Shown here: piece by piece, positions 17,533 through 27,095 of the stretch
Position numbering within the stretch: the stretch's first letter is position 1
Layout of the letters: the number at the start of each line of letters is the position of its first letter
Assembly: GCA_024641095.1 (NCBI GenBank)
Contig: JAHEDR010000002.1
Coordinates: forward strand, 310,001 to 374,000
Direction of reading: 5' to 3'
Source of the DNA: Rhodoluna sp.
GTDB lineage: Bacteria > Actinomycetota > Actinomycetes > Actinomycetales > Microbacteriaceae
Length of the DNA stretch: 64,000 bases
Translations under genes and position numbers: made by a program
Notes under the pieces: generated by a model
The model's database searches: none
Told to the model about the DNA's origin: nothing
What the model saw: only the letters and a program-made list of their open reading frames with translations

Positions 17533-17562
17533 TTACCTACTAACCATAATCACGCATAGGCT
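17533..17562 (+). promoter_or_regulatory. Possible promoter of the Lon-like protease gene
   Basis: TTACCT (17533-17538), an 18-base spacer and TAGGCT (17557-17562) lie about 34 bases before the TTG start, leaving a short leader with an AGAGGA ribosome site. Moderate match only. Confidence 0.35.
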
Positions 17563-17595
17563 TAAGTCATTCCTGAAAATCGATAGAGGACGGCA

Positions 17596-18684
17596 TTGAG
17601 TTATAACTCTGAGTTTGATGAACGTGGCAGTTCCAAGTCTCGTAAGTCTGCTGGTTTTGGCCTTCTTTTGGTTGCTGCAATTGCCCTGTTGGGTGTTTGG
17701 GTTTTTCCTACGCCTTATGTGATTGAGCAGCCGGGGCCCACCTACAACGTTCTCGGAAACGATTCAGACAAACCGATAATTTCTATCGATGGCGCAGCCA
17801 CCTACAAGACCAGTGGAAATCTAGATTTGCTAACCGTGCAGGTGGTTGGTAATCGCGATCGCACACCTGGTTGGCTAGAAGTATTTCAGGCTTGGCAGGA
17901 CCCTTCAAGAAGCGTGCTGCTAGTTGATCAGGTATTTCCGGCAAACCAAACCACAGAAGAATCACAAGCCGAGAGTTCGGCAATGATGGAGCAGTCGCAG
18001 CAAGAGGCAATTGCCGTTGCGCTTCGCGCACTCAAGTATCAGGTGCCGGTTGAGCTCTACGTGAGTGAAGTCACAAAAAATACTCCGGCTAGCGGCAAGG
18101 TTATTGCGGCCGATTACATTCGCACAGTAAATGGCAACAAGGTTGACACCATTGAAGAGCTTCGCGCCGAGGTAAATAAATTTGACGGCACGACTCCGGT
18201 TACCTTGGTGGTTGACCGCGCCGGCGTGAAAAAGACTTTTGAGCTCAAGCCAATTAAAGATGACTCAGGCGCTTACCGTCTAGGCCTCTTGGTTGGTTAT
18301 AAGTACGAGTTCCCGGTAAAAGTTAATTTGCAGCTGGCCGATGTTGGCGGGCCATCGGGCGGCATGATGTTTGCTCTTGGTATTTACGACAAGCTCACCC
18401 CTGGTGAAATTACCGGTGGAAATTACATTGCGGGCACGGGAACAATTGACGGCGCCGGAGTGGTTGGCCCAATTGGTGGTATTCAACAGAAGATGTACGG
18501 TGCAGCAAACGCGGGTGCAAAGTTCTTCTTGGCCCCGGCAGATAACTGTGACGAGGTTATTGGGCACGAACCCAAGGGCCTCAAGGTATTCAAGGTTTCA
18601 AGTTTTAAAGATGCACTAACCGCGGTTGAGGCAATTGGCAAAGGCCAAGGCACTGAAGCGCTTCCAAACTGCAGCACTAAATAG
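17596..18684 (+). CDS. Membrane-anchored PDZ and Lon-like (S16) serine protease
   Basis: A 362-residue protein with one membrane anchor (about residues 20-37), a PDZ domain (about 140-230) and a C-terminal Lon-type S16 domain. The Ser-Lys dyad is visible: Ser254 in GGPSGGMM and Lys299 in GGIQQK, 45 residues apart. The catalytic part should face outside. Relatives (YlbL/SdrC-like) have been linked to envelope or checkpoint proteolysis. TTG at 17596 is the start, with AGAGGA just upstream; the anchor begins about 20 residues later, as expected. The UPF0182 gene follows after 14 bases, so they form one transcription unit. Confidence 0.86.
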   Translation: MSYNSEFDERGSSKSRKSAGFGLLLVAAIALLGVWVFPTPYVIEQPGPTYNVLGNDSDKPIISIDGAATYKTSGNLDLLTVQVVGNRDRTPGWLEVFQAWQDPSRSVLLVDQVFPANQTTEESQAESSAMMEQSQQEAIAVALRALKYQVPVELYVSEVTKNTPASGKVIAADYIRTVNGNKVDTIEELRAEVNKFDGTTPVTLVVDRAGVKKTFELKPIKDDSGAYRLGLLVGYKYEFPVKVNLQLADVGGPSGGMMFALGIYDKLTPGEITGGNYIAGTGTIDGAGVVGPIGGIQQKMYGAANAGAKFFLAPADNCDEVIGHEPKGLKVFKVSSFKDALTAVEAIGKGQGTEALPNCSTK

Positions 18685-18698
18685 GTAACAGGAGAAAC

Positions 18699-21581
18699 AT
18701 GTCTACAACAAACGTGACCAAGAAGAATTCTTCACCGGCCGCTATCGCAACATTGATTGTTGTAGTGCTTGGTGTGATTGCGCTTGGGCTGCTTAGCTTC
18801 TACACCGATTACCTATGGTTTGGTCAGCTAGGTTTTGCATCGGTGTTCACCACCGAGATCATTGCGCGTGCAGCAACTTTTGCCGTGGGTGCTTTGGTAA
18901 TGGCTTTGTTCACCTGGGTCAGCTTCTTTGTGGCGTTTAAGAACCGCCCAATTTACGCAAAGTTCGTTTCCGAGAGTGATCCATTTGCCGCATATCGTCA
19001 GTTGCTAGACCAGCTTCGCAAATTAATCATGATTGGCCTGCCGGCGCTCTTAGGTGTGATGGCCGGTGTGGCAGCAGCTTCGCAGTGGGAAACCGTATTG
19101 CTTTGGATCAACCGCACCTACACAGGTGAAGTGGACCCTCAGTTTGGGCTTGATGTTTCGTTCTATCTTTTTGATCTTCCGTTCCTAACCTGGCTGGCCG
19201 GTTTTTTCTCAGCGGCAATTTTGGTTGCTGGTCTGGTGGCTACCGTTGTGCACATTATTTACGGTGGAATTAGATTCGCTGGTCGCGATTCAAAGGTGGC
19301 CAAGGCTGCTCGAGTTCAGGTGGCAATCACCGTTGCGATGTATCTAGTTGTGCAGGGTGCAAGTTTGTGGCTTGACCAGTACACAACAATGGCAAGTTCA
19401 TCGGGTTTGTACACCGGTGCCACCTACGCCGATGCCAACGCCGTGATTCCTGGATTCCAAATTCTTGCTTTGATTTCGGCAGTGGTTGCTGTGCTGTTCT
19501 TGGTGACCGCTGTGATTGGCAAGTGGCGCATTTCTATTTTGGGTACCGCGTTGATGGTGGTCAGCTCAATTGTTTTGGGTGGGCTTTACCCGTGGATTGT
19601 GCAGACCTTCCAGGTAGTGCCAAACGAACGCACCCTTGAGGCCGAATACATTAAGCGCAACATTGAGGCCACTCGCACCGCATATGGTCTAGACAATGTT
19701 GAAACCACTGACTACCAGGCAACCACCGATGCAACTGCTGGTGCACTTCGTAAAGACGCAGAGACAACAGCAAACATTCGCATCATTGACCCAGCTTTGG
19801 TTAGTGCTTCGTTTAAACAACTTGAGCAGTACAAGCAGTACTACAGTTTTGCCACACATCTAGATGCTGATCGCTACACGATTGACGGCAAGACTCAAGA
19901 CACTGTGATTGCTACTCGCGAACTTCAGCAAGCTGGTCTTGGTGATTCGCAGTCTTGGTACAACAACGTGATTGTTTATACTCACGGCTACGGTGTGGTT
20001 GCTGCTTACGGTAACCAGCGCTCAACCGAGGGACAGCCGGTGTTTTTGCAAAAGGGTATTCCTTCTATCGGTGCACTTGGTAGCTACGAGCCGCGAATCT
20101 ACTTTGGTGAGGAATCGCCAACCTACTCAATCGTTGGTGCAGCCAAGGGTAGTGCGCCACGAGAACTTGATTACCCAGCTGGCGACGGCGAAGCCGATCA
20201 GACTTACACAACCTTTGCTGGCGACGGCGGCCCAAAGCTAGACAACATCGTCACTCGTTTGGCTTACGCGCTGAAATTCCAGAGTGAGCAGATTTTGCTT
20301 TCCGATGCAATCAACAGCGACTCACAGATTTTGTATAAGCGCGATCCACGTTCACGTGTTGCAGCGGTTGCTCCATACCTAACTCTGGATAGCGACAGCT
20401 ACCCGGCTGTGGTTGATGGGCGAGTGGTCTGGATTGTTGACGGTTACACCACTTCAAATAATTACCCATACTCTCGTTCAGAGAACTTGAGCCAGGCAAT
20501 TTCAGACAGCGGCACCAGCAACACCTTTGCCCGCGGTTCAATTAACTACATTCGCAACTCGGTCAAAGCAACCGTTGATGCATACGACGGTAAGGTCACT
20601 CTTTACACCTGGGATGAAAAAGACCCAATCCTAAAGAGCTGGTCAAAGATTTACCCAAACACCTTGAAGTCGGTAAAGGACATGTCTGGCGACTTGCTTA
20701 GCCACGTACGTTACCCAGCTGACTTGTTTAAGGTTCAACGTGCAGTGCTTGGCGCGTACCACGTGAGTGACCCAGGCTCTTTCTACTCTCAGGAAGACGC
20801 ATGGATGACACCTAACGACCCGGTGGCAGCAACCAGCGTTACCTCTGGAACTTTGCAGCCGCCTTATTACTTGACCATGCAGGTGCCTGGCACCAAGGCT
20901 CCAGCATTTTCGCTGTACACGACCTTCATTCCTAAGTCCACCGGCGAGGCAAGCCGCAACGTGCTTAAGGGTTACCTGGTTGCCGACTCCGATGCCGGTT
21001 CAACTGCCGGAACAGTTTCTAGTGAGTACGGAAAGTTAAGACTCTTGAGCCTGCCGGCAAGCACAATCGTGCCGGGTCCGGGGCAGGTGCAAAATGCATT
21101 TAGCACCGATGCCGAAGTTGGTAGATTGCTGAACATTCTTCGACAGGGTTCAACCAAGGTTCTAAACGGAAACCTTTTGACCTTGCCTGTTGGTGGCGGT
21201 CTGCTTTACGTGCAGCCGGTCTATATTCAGTCAACCGGTGAGACTAGCTTCCCGCTTTTGAAAAAGGTGCTGGTTGCATTCGGCGACAAGATTGCATTTG
21301 AAGACACACTTGATGCCGCACTCGATGCACTGTTTGGTGGAAACTCTGGAGCCGATGCCGGTGACGGCGGACCAATTGTTGTGCCAACCGATCCAAATGC
21401 TCCGGTTGATTCTGGTTCATCGGGTTCAACAAGTGCGGCTTTGAAAAATGCTTTGCTTCAGGCGCGAAACGCAATGATTGCAAAAGATAAGGCAATGGCT
21501 GCCGGTGACTGGACCGCTTATGGAAAAGCGGACGCACAGTTGAAGGCCGCAATCGATGCCGCAATTGCTGCCAGCAAATAA
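18699..21581 (+). CDS. UPF0182 large membrane protein
   Basis: A 960-residue member of UPF0182 (COG1615). The N-terminal third has about seven membrane helices (first at residues 15-33) and the remaining two thirds form a large region expected outside the membrane, with conserved NYRFLERxL-type counterparts such as VPNERTLEAEYIKRNIEATR. The end (about residues 870-960) is Gly/Asp/Ser-rich followed by an Ala/Lys helix, as in actinobacterial homologues. A strong AGGAG precedes ATG 18699. It follows the Lon-like protease in one unit. Function unknown; the conserved pairing suggests an envelope substrate or partner. Confidence 0.88.
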   Translation: MSTTNVTKKNSSPAAIATLIVVVLGVIALGLLSFYTDYLWFGQLGFASVFTTEIIARAATFAVGALVMALFTWVSFFVAFKNRPIYAKFVSESDPFAAYRQLLDQLRKLIMIGLPALLGVMAGVAAASQWETVLLWINRTYTGEVDPQFGLDVSFYLFDLPFLTWLAGFFSAAILVAGLVATVVHIIYGGIRFAGRDSKVAKAARVQVAITVAMYLVVQGASLWLDQYTTMASSSGLYTGATYADANAVIPGFQILALISAVVAVLFLVTAVIGKWRISILGTALMVVSSIVLGGLYPWIVQTFQVVPNERTLEAEYIKRNIEATRTAYGLDNVETTDYQATTDATAGALRKDAETTANIRIIDPALVSASFKQLEQYKQYYSFATHLDADRYTIDGKTQDTVIATRELQQAGLGDSQSWYNNVIVYTHGYGVVAAYGNQRSTEGQPVFLQKGIPSIGALGSYEPRIYFGEESPTYSIVGAAKGSAPRELDYPAGDGEADQTYTTFAGDGGPKLDNIVTRLAYALKFQSEQILLSDAINSDSQILYKRDPRSRVAAVAPYLTLDSDSYPAVVDGRVVWIVDGYTTSNNYPYSRSENLSQAISDSGTSNTFARGSINYIRNSVKATVDAYDGKVTLYTWDEKDPILKSWSKIYPNTLKSVKDMSGDLLSHVRYPADLFKVQRAVLGAYHVSDPGSFYSQEDAWMTPNDPVAATSVTSGTLQPPYYLTMQVPGTKAPAFSLYTTFIPKSTGEASRNVLKGYLVADSDAGSTAGTVSSEYGKLRLLSLPASTIVPGPGQVQNAFSTDAEVGRLLNILRQGSTKVLNGNLLTLPVGGGLLYVQPVYIQSTGETSFPLLKKVLVAFGDKIAFEDTLDAALDALFGGNSGADAGDGGPIVVPTDPNAPVDSGSSGSTSAALKNALLQARNAMIAKDKAMAAGDWTAYGKADAQLKAAIDAAIAASK

Positions 21582-21588
21582 TTAGGGC

Positions 21589-21617
21589 TTTCGAGCATCT
21601 AACTCGCGTGCTACACT
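21589..21617 (+). promoter_or_regulatory. Promoter of the initiator tRNA
   Basis: TTTCGA (21589-21594), a 17-base spacer and TACACT (21612-21617) end 12 bases before the tRNA, placing the start of transcription a few bases upstream of it. Confidence 0.5.
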
Positions 21618-21628
21618 GGTACTACCGA

Positions 21629-21705
21629 CGCGGGGTGGAGCAGTTCGGTAGCTCGCCGGGCTCATAACCCGGAGGTCGTAGGTTCAAATCCTGCCTCCGC
21701 AACCA
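21629..21705 (+). tRNA. Initiator tRNA-fMet (CAT)
   Basis: A 77-base cloverleaf with anticodon CAT. Two initiator hallmarks are present: a C1-A72 mismatch at the end of the acceptor stem (CGCGGGG against CTCCGCA) and three G-C pairs at the base of the anticodon stem (GGG/CCC). The 3' CCA is encoded (21703-21705). The T loop is TTCAAAT. Confidence 0.96.
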
Positions 21706-21710
21706 ATTAG

Positions 21711-21742
21711 AAAAACCCAGATCTTTTTGATCTGGGTTTTTT
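21711..21742 (+). terminator. Rho-independent terminator after tRNA-fMet
   Basis: A perfect stem AACCCAGATC/GATCTGGGTT with a TTTTT loop, flanked by A-runs and T-runs so that it could work in both directions. It lies six bases after the tRNA. Confidence 0.93.
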
Positions 21743-21784
21743 GCTTGCTGTGCACAACTTCGGCGAGAGTGTTGTCATTTGGGC

Positions 21785-21796
21785 TAACTTGCCGGC
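21785..21796 (+). promoter_or_regulatory. -10 box of a leaderless start for the exported PKD-like gene
   Basis: TAACTT at 21785-21790 followed by six bases and ATG 21797. No ribosome-binding site is visible. Confidence 0.42.
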
Positions 21797-22657
21797 ATGG
21801 CAAACTCCAAACAGTTACAAAGTTTTCTAGGACTCGCGCTCATGCTGAGCCTGCTTTCGTTTACCCCAACTCCAACCTGGGCTGCCTGTAAAAACTCAGG
21901 TGGCAATGTGGGTGGGCACCGGGTTGGTTCGCAGGTTAGCGGCGGCAGCGTCACGGTTTGCGCCGCGGCGGTTGCGGTAACTCCGGCGCGCACGGCAATA
22001 GTGAAAACACTTAGCAAGCCACAAGCCAAGCCCGCAGCCAAACCAGTGGTCAAGGTGGCGCCAGCTAAGAAGGCTGTGTTTAGGCGCACGCAGTTGGTGC
22101 CAAGGCCTGCCCCCAAGACAAGCGCCAAGGTCGTGGTCAAAGTAAAAGCCAAAACTAAAACCAAAGTTCTTACTAAGCCGGGTTCAAAAAATGTCACGGC
22201 TGCCTCAATCAATTTTGTGCCGGCCCCGGTGGTGGCATCGGTGTATCCATCAAATCAACTTGGTGTTGGCCAGCTGGCAACTTTTGCAACCAGCGCTGCC
22301 GTGCACTTCCGTTCCGGAAAATTAATGAGCCTGCCAACCGAGGTACGGTTCACACCCGTGTTGGTTGCGTGGGACATCGGCGGTACCGATGCAACTGGAA
22401 GCTCGGCAAGTTTTGCTTTTGATGAAGCCGGTACTCATTCGGTAAGCGTGAAGGTCACCTACGAGGTGGCGTATCGGGTTAGGGGCAGTGCCAACTGGAT
22501 TCTTGAACCAGACACCATTGCCGTGACCGATGACCTGTTTGTAGAGGTATCGGATTCGGCAGATTATGAGGCAACCGATTCAAACCCGGCCCCGAGACGA
22601 GTGCTTTTGGTGGGCGAGGACTGTACGGCAAGGCCCGGGGCGTTCGGATGTAGCTAG
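21797..22657 (+). CDS. Exported protein with Lys-rich linker and PKD-like domain
   Basis: A 286-residue protein with a classical signal peptide (hydrophobic residues 9-22, likely cleavage after PTWA near residue 29). After a Gly/Ser stretch with two cysteines there is a long Ala/Pro/Val/Lys-rich segment (about residues 55-135, repeated KP/AK/VK pairs), probably extended and positively charged, suited to binding wall polymers. The C-terminal 110 residues (from ATFATSAAVHFRSG to LFVEVSD) resemble an immunoglobulin-like PKD fold with the DEAGTHSVSVKV strand signature. Similar exported proteins are common in Microbacteriaceae, but I cannot name a function. It sits alone between the tRNA terminator and htrA. 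Confidence 0.7.
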   Translation: MANSKQLQSFLGLALMLSLLSFTPTPTWAACKNSGGNVGGHRVGSQVSGGSVTVCAAAVAVTPARTAIVKTLSKPQAKPAAKPVVKVAPAKKAVFRRTQLVPRPAPKTSAKVVVKVKAKTKTKVLTKPGSKNVTAASINFVPAPVVASVYPSNQLGVGQLATFATSAAVHFRSGKLMSLPTEVRFTPVLVAWDIGGTDATGSSASFAFDEAGTHSVSVKVTYEVAYRVRGSANWILEPDTIAVTDDLFVEVSDSADYEATDSNPAPRRVLLVGEDCTARPGAFGCS

Positions 22658-22740
22658 TTTCAGAAAACACTCAGAAAGATTTCATAAACTATTCAGGCTT
22701 GCTTGGCAATCTATTTGCACCGTAAATCTGAAAGGTAGCA

Positions 22741-23961
22741 ATGTCTGATTACAACCGTCAGTTTGTATTTAGTGAAGTTCAATCTCCAGTGGTAAAACCT
22801 AAACTTTCGCTGAAGCAAAGACTCACTCGTCGCACTAGCTTTCTGACCGGAACTGCAGCAATTGTTCTTGGAGCAGTTGTGGGTGCGGCAGTTGGTGCTG
22901 GCGTTGGAGTGGGGGTTTATAACTACTGGACCAGGCCTGCAGCCGTTGTGGTTAATGACACCAAGTCAGTCACCTGGGTCACCGGAGCTGCGGCTACCGC
23001 AGCACCATCGGTGGTTACCATCAACGTGGCAAGTACCGCAGGTGCCGGCAACGGTTCTGGCGTATTTCTTACTGAAGATGGCTACGTACTAACCAACACT
23101 CACGTGGTGACTCTGGATGGCTCGGCCGCCAAGGTAAAGATTGAAGTTAAGACCTCAGACGGTCACGTATACCCGGCCACAATCGTTGGCACCGACCCAA
23201 TCAACGACCTAGCGGTTATCAAGGTTGAATCTCCAATTACTTTTACCCCGATTAAATTTGCCGATTCCTCAAAGGTGAACGTAGGCGATCGCGTAGTTGC
23301 GATTGGTGCACCACTTGGTTTGGCAAACACCGTTACCGAGGGAATCGTCTCGGCACTGAACCGCACAATTGCCGTGGCCTCAGCAGCGGCTCCAGAAAAT
23401 TCAGACTCTGGTCTTGGTGGACTGCAGTTGTTTAGCGGAACCGGTACCGCGGTTAACCTGCGCGTGATTCAAACCGATGCCGCAATCAACCCGGGAAACT
23501 CTGGCGGAGCGCTGGTGAACGCAAACGGTGAACTGATTGGTATTAACGTTGCGATTGCTTCTGCCGGTTCAAGCTCGCAGTCGGGAAACATTGGTGTTGG
23601 TTTTGCAATTCCTTCTAATGTGGCCTCAAGAATTTCTTCAGAGATCATGAAGACCGGTAAGGCCTCGCACGCTTTGTTGGGCGCAAGCGTTGCCGATGCC
23701 ACCAGCTCTGCCGACTCGCAAGGATTCAGCGTTGGAGCAGAGGTTAAGGAGTTGACCGCGGGTGGCGCTGCCGAAAAGGGTGGCATCAAGGTTGGCGACA
23801 TCGTGACCAAGTTCAACGGTCAGGCAATCACCACTGCCGGCGAACTCACCGCGGCGGTTCGTCAGGAGCCAGCAGGTGCCAAGGCAGTGGTTGAGGTAAC
23901 CAGAAATGGTAAGACCATCACCGTGAATGTAGTCTTGGGTGACGCAGCAGATTTGAAGTAG
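22741..23961 (+). CDS. HtrA/DegP-like serine protease with PDZ domain
   Basis: A 406-residue membrane-anchored trypsin-like protease for envelope protein quality control. It has a cytoplasmic N terminus of about 35 residues, a Gly/Ala/Val-rich membrane helix (about 36-60), a protease domain with catalytic triad His121 (TNTHVV), Asp156 (INDLAVI) and Ser254 (NPGNSGGAL), and one PDZ domain (about 315-400). A GAAAGG ribosome site lies just before ATG 22741. Upstream bases 22658-22740 hold a possible TAAACT box (22685-22690). DUF3039 follows six bases later. Confidence 0.92.
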   Translation: MSDYNRQFVFSEVQSPVVKPKLSLKQRLTRRTSFLTGTAAIVLGAVVGAAVGAGVGVGVYNYWTRPAAVVVNDTKSVTWVTGAAATAAPSVVTINVASTAGAGNGSGVFLTEDGYVLTNTHVVTLDGSAAKVKIEVKTSDGHVYPATIVGTDPINDLAVIKVESPITFTPIKFADSSKVNVGDRVVAIGAPLGLANTVTEGIVSALNRTIAVASAAAPENSDSGLGGLQLFSGTGTAVNLRVIQTDAAINPGNSGGALVNANGELIGINVAIASAGSSSQSGNIGVGFAIPSNVASRISSEIMKTGKASHALLGASVADATSSADSQGFSVGAEVKELTAGGAAEKGGIKVGDIVTKFNGQAITTAGELTAAVRQEPAGAKAVVEVTRNGKTITVNVVLGDAADLK

Positions 23962-23967
23962 GTAATT

Positions 23968-24255
23968 ATGAGTGATTTGGGTCGCGAGGATATCGGTGGT
24001 CAGACCGGGGGTTCAACGCTTCTAGAAGAGCAGGTTCAAAATATTGAACCGGGTGATCACGAACGTAATTCTCACTACGTGCGAAAAGAAAAAATCGTTG
24101 AGTCTGCCGTTTTGGGAACTCCAGTGATTGCACTCTGCGGCAAGACCTGGGTTCCGGGCCGCGACCCAGAAAAGTTCCCGGTGTGCCCAATTTGTAAAGA
24201 GATTTACGAGGGCTTGAGGCCAGAAGACCCAAAGAGTTCAGACCCTGCTAAGTAA
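23968..24255 (+). CDS. DUF3039 protein
   Basis: A 95-residue small cytoplasmic protein of the actinobacterial DUF3039 family. The conserved core [32 protein letters not shown] contains one cysteine and is followed by [11 protein letters not shown], a CPxC pair, giving a likely zinc site of three or more ligands. It follows htrA by six bases and precedes murI. Function unknown. Confidence 0.85.
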   Translation: MSDLGREDIGGQTGGSTLLEEQVQNIEPGDHERNSHYVRKEKIVESAVLGTPVIALCGKTWVPGRDPEKFPVCPICKEIYEGLRPEDPKSSDPAK

Positions 24256-24265
24256 GGGTCAAAGG

Positions 24266-24278
24266 TAGACTTTCAATC
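24266..24278 (+). promoter_or_regulatory. -10 box of a leaderless start for murI
   Basis: TAGACT at 24266-24271 followed by seven bases and GTG 24279. No Shine-Dalgarno sequence. It would start the murI-rph-rdgB unit independently of htrA. Confidence 0.42.
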
Positions 24279-25082
24279 GTGAATGATGCACCGATTGGAA
24301 TCTTTGACTCAGGCGTTGGCGGCTTAACCGTAGCCCGCGCGGTGATTGACCAGTTGCCAAATGAATCCATCATTTACGTTGGCGATACCGCAAACACCCC
24401 TTACGGACCTAAGAGCATTCAAGAGGTTCGCGATCTCGCGCTATCGGTAATGGATCGCCTAGTTGATGAAGGCGTGAAGCTTTTGGTGATTGCCTGCAAC
24501 TCAGCTTCGGCGGCAGTGCTTCGAGATGCTCGCGAGCGATACACGGTTGGCCGTGGAATTCCAGTGGTTGAAGTAATTCAGCCGGCAGTGCGCAGAGCAG
24601 TGGCATCAACTCGCAACCGCAAGGTTGGTGTTATTGGCACCAACGCAACAATCACTTCAAAGGCATATGACGACGCCTTTGCAGCCGCAGTAGATTTGCA
24701 CATCACCAGCGCCGCCTGCCCAAGGTTTGTGGAATTTGTTGAAAGCGGAATTACCTCTGGCCCAGAGCTTCTAAAAGTTGCCGAGGATTACCTTGGACCA
24801 ATTCGCGATGCTGGAGTAGACACCCTGGTGCTTGGCTGCACCCACTACCCATTGCTAACCGGTGCAATTTCTTACGTGATGGGCGAGGACGTGACACTGG
24901 TTTCATCGGCAGAAGAAACCGCAAAAGATGTTTACCGCACTCTGGTTGAACATAACCTGCAGCGCACAGCAACTTCAAAACCAACTCTGACTTTTAAGGC
25001 AACCGGTGACGCCGATGCTTTTGAGAAGCTAGCCCGCAGGTTCCTAGGACCGGAAGTAACGAAAGTAGAAGAAATCCGATGA
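24279..25082 (+). CDS. murI: Glutamate racemase
   Basis: A 267-residue enzyme making D-glutamate for peptidoglycan. The two catalytic cysteines are in IACNSAS (Cys73) and LGCTHYP (Cys187), and the N-terminal [14 protein letters not shown] signature is complete. The start is GTG 24279. The stop overlaps the rph ATG (ATGA), so murI, rph and rdgB are translated as a coupled operon, the usual actinobacterial order. Confidence 0.95.
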   Translation: MNDAPIGIFDSGVGGLTVARAVIDQLPNESIIYVGDTANTPYGPKSIQEVRDLALSVMDRLVDEGVKLLVIACNSASAAVLRDARERYTVGRGIPVVEVIQPAVRRAVASTRNRKVGVIGTNATITSKAYDDAFAAAVDLHITSAACPRFVEFVESGITSGPELLKVAEDYLGPIRDAGVDTLVLGCTHYPLLTGAISYVMGEDVTLVSSAEETAKDVYRTLVEHNLQRTATSKPTLTFKATGDADAFEKLARRFLGPEVTKVEEIR

Positions 25083-25816
25083 CAGTTCGCGCCGATGGAA
25101 GAACTCCAGACCAAGTTCGCAAAATTACAGTTGAGCGCGGTTGGAGTGATCACGCCGAAGGTTCTGCACTGATTTCATTTGGTGGCACCAAGGTTTTGTG
25201 CACCGCATCTTTCACCGCCGGAGTTCCACGTTGGAAAGTTGGCAAGGGCGAGGGTTGGGTTACTGCAGAGTACGCAATGCTTCCCCGTGCAACTCACGAT
25301 CGCAACGATCGCGAAGCTGTGAAAGGAAAAATCGGCGGACGTACCCACGAAATTTCTAGACTCATTGGTCGTAGCCTTCGAGCAATCGTTGACGTACGTG
25401 AACTTGGCGAAAACACAATCGTGATTGACTGTGACGTTCTGCAGGCAGACGGCGGTACTCGCACCGCGGCAATCACCGGCGCATACATTGCACTTGCAGA
25501 TTCAATTGCTTGGGCTCGTGAAAACAAACTTATTCCGGCTAAGGCGCAACCATTGACTGACAGCGTAGCTGCGGTATCGGTTGGAATTATTGATGGCGAA
25601 CCATTCTTAGACCTTGCCTACGTTGAAGACGTTCGTGCACACACCGATATGAATGTTGTGGTTACCGGTAGCGGAAAGTTTGTAGAAGTTCAGGGCACCG
25701 CCGAGGGAGTGCCGTTTGATCGCGACGAACTAAACGCACTGCTTGACCTGGCTCTAAAGGGAACTCAGGAACTAACTCAGATTCAAAAGAGTGCGCTAGC
25801 CGGAACTGCCAACTAA
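25079..25816 (+). CDS. rph: Ribonuclease PH
   Basis: A 245-residue phosphorolytic 3'-to-5' exoribonuclease trimming tRNA 3' ends. Recognised by [19 protein letters not shown] at the start, [13 protein letters not shown], the [21 protein letters not shown] arginine-rich segment and [13 protein letters not shown] with the phosphate/metal residues. Length is normal for the family. It overlaps murI by four bases and rdgB by one (TAATG). Confidence 0.95.
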   Translation: MTVRADGRTPDQVRKITVERGWSDHAEGSALISFGGTKVLCTASFTAGVPRWKVGKGEGWVTAEYAMLPRATHDRNDREAVKGKIGGRTHEISRLIGRSLRAIVDVRELGENTIVIDCDVLQADGGTRTAAITGAYIALADSIAWARENKLIPAKAQPLTDSVAAVSVGIIDGEPFLDLAYVEDVRAHTDMNVVVTGSGKFVEVQGTAEGVPFDRDELNALLDLALKGTQELTQIQKSALAGTAN

Positions 25817-26391
25817 TGAAATTAGTTTTGGCCACTCACAACCAACACAAGGTTGGTGAGGTTGGTGCAATTTTGTCTCAGTCGGTTCGCGGCTTAGAGT
25901 TACTTGGTTACGACGGCCCTGAACCAATCGAGGACGGCACCAGCTTCTTAGAGAACGCATTGATTAAGGCCCGGGTTGCATACGCACACACCGGCTTGCC
26001 ATCGATTGCTGATGACTCTGGAATTGCGGTTGAAATTCTTGGTGGTTCACCTGGAATCTTTAGCGCGCGTTGGGCCGGTGGCCGTGACAACATTGCCAAT
26101 CGTCAATTGCTTCTCAGCCAACTTGATGACGTACGCGATGAAAACCGCGCCGCATCTTTTGTGTGCACCATTGCAATGGTTTCTGCAGACGGCGAGGTTT
26201 CGTTTACCGGAATTTGGCCTGGCCGAGTTGCCCGTCACGAGCAAGGTGCAAATGGCTTTGGCTATGACCCTGTCTTTATTCCAGAGGGATTTGAAATTAC
26301 CGCTGCCGAATTGGAACCGGAGATTAAGAACTCAGTGAGCCACAGATCTTTGGCCCTGGAGCAACTGGCAAGTTACCTGAACCAGCTTTAA
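25816..26391 (+). CDS. rdgB: XTP/dITP diphosphatase (RdgB/HAM1)
   Basis: A 191-residue house-cleaning nucleotidase removing dITP and XTP. Signature elements: LVLATHNQHKVGEV, IADDSGIAVE with the metal-binding acidic pair, SARWAG, NGFGYDPVFI and SHRSLAL near the C terminus. It is the last gene of murI-rph-rdgB and is convergent with dedA across 13 bases, with no clear terminator. Confidence 0.95.
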   Translation: MKLVLATHNQHKVGEVGAILSQSVRGLELLGYDGPEPIEDGTSFLENALIKARVAYAHTGLPSIADDSGIAVEILGGSPGIFSARWAGGRDNIANRQLLLSQLDDVRDENRAASFVCTIAMVSADGEVSFTGIWPGRVARHEQGANGFGYDPVFIPEGFEITAAELEPEIKNSVSHRSLALEQLASYLNQL

Positions 26392-26404
26392 TTCAAATTC
26401 CGAA

Positions 26405-27070
26405 TTAGCGAATGATGGCTTCGGCTTTGTGTTCGCGACGTGTCTTTACAATTTCCATCACGATTGGAATCGTGGAGAGCACAATGAATGCAATTGTGAA
26501 GTACTCAACGTGCTGTGCTACAAACGGAATCTTGCCCAAGAAAAAGCCCAGCAGGGTAACCAAAGTTCCCCAGCCAATCACGCCGTAAACGTTGTACTTT
26601 AAAAATCTGCGGTAATTCATTTGGCCAATGCCGGCAGCTACCGGAACGAAGGTGCGCATCACCGGCACGAAGTGAGCCAAGATAATTGCCTTTGCTCCGT
26701 AGCGCTCAAAGAATGAGTTCGTAGCGGCAACATTTTTCTGGCTGAAGAATTTTGAATCGGTCTTGTTAAAAATTGCCGGCCCAGTCTTACGGCCAATCCA
26801 GTAGCCGGTCTGATCGCCAAGCCAAGCCGCAGCCGAAATTGCGGCACAGGCAAACCAAATTGGAACCGGCAGCATCTCATTGCCAACAGGGAAGAGCACG
26901 TCGCCGGTAGAAATCATGAGACCGGTTACAAATAGAAGAGAGTCACCAGGTAGAAAGAAGCCAACCAAAAGTCCGGTTTCAATGAACACAATTGCGCAAA
27001 CACCAATGAGCGCGTAAATGCCAAACGAGGCAATCAATGCCTCTGGTTGTAGCCATTCGATACCGAACAT
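26405..27070 (-). CDS. DedA family membrane protein
   Basis: A 221-residue polytopic membrane protein of the DedA/VTT (SNARE-associated) family; members studied elsewhere move undecaprenyl phosphate or other lipids across the membrane. Typical stretches are ETGLLVGFFLPGDSLLF, GDQTGYWIGRKTG and the amphipathic FVPVMRTFVPVAAGIGQM with the conserved arginine and proline. AGGAG lies three bases before ATG 27070. The tRNA-Arg gene lies directly upstream on the same strand. Confidence 0.9.
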   Translation of the reverse strand: MFGIEWLQPEALIASFGIYALIGVCAIVFIETGLLVGFFLPGDSLLFVTGLMISTGDVLFPVGNEMLPVPIWFACAAISAAAWLGDQTGYWIGRKTGPAIFNKTDSKFFSQKNVAATNSFFERYGAKAIILAHFVPVMRTFVPVAAGIGQMNYRRFLKYNVYGVIGWGTLVTLLGFFLGKIPFVAQHVEYFTIAFIVLSTIPIVMEIVKTRREHKAEAIIR

Positions 27071-27095
27071 GCGCTCCTGTTTTCTACTAAATAAG

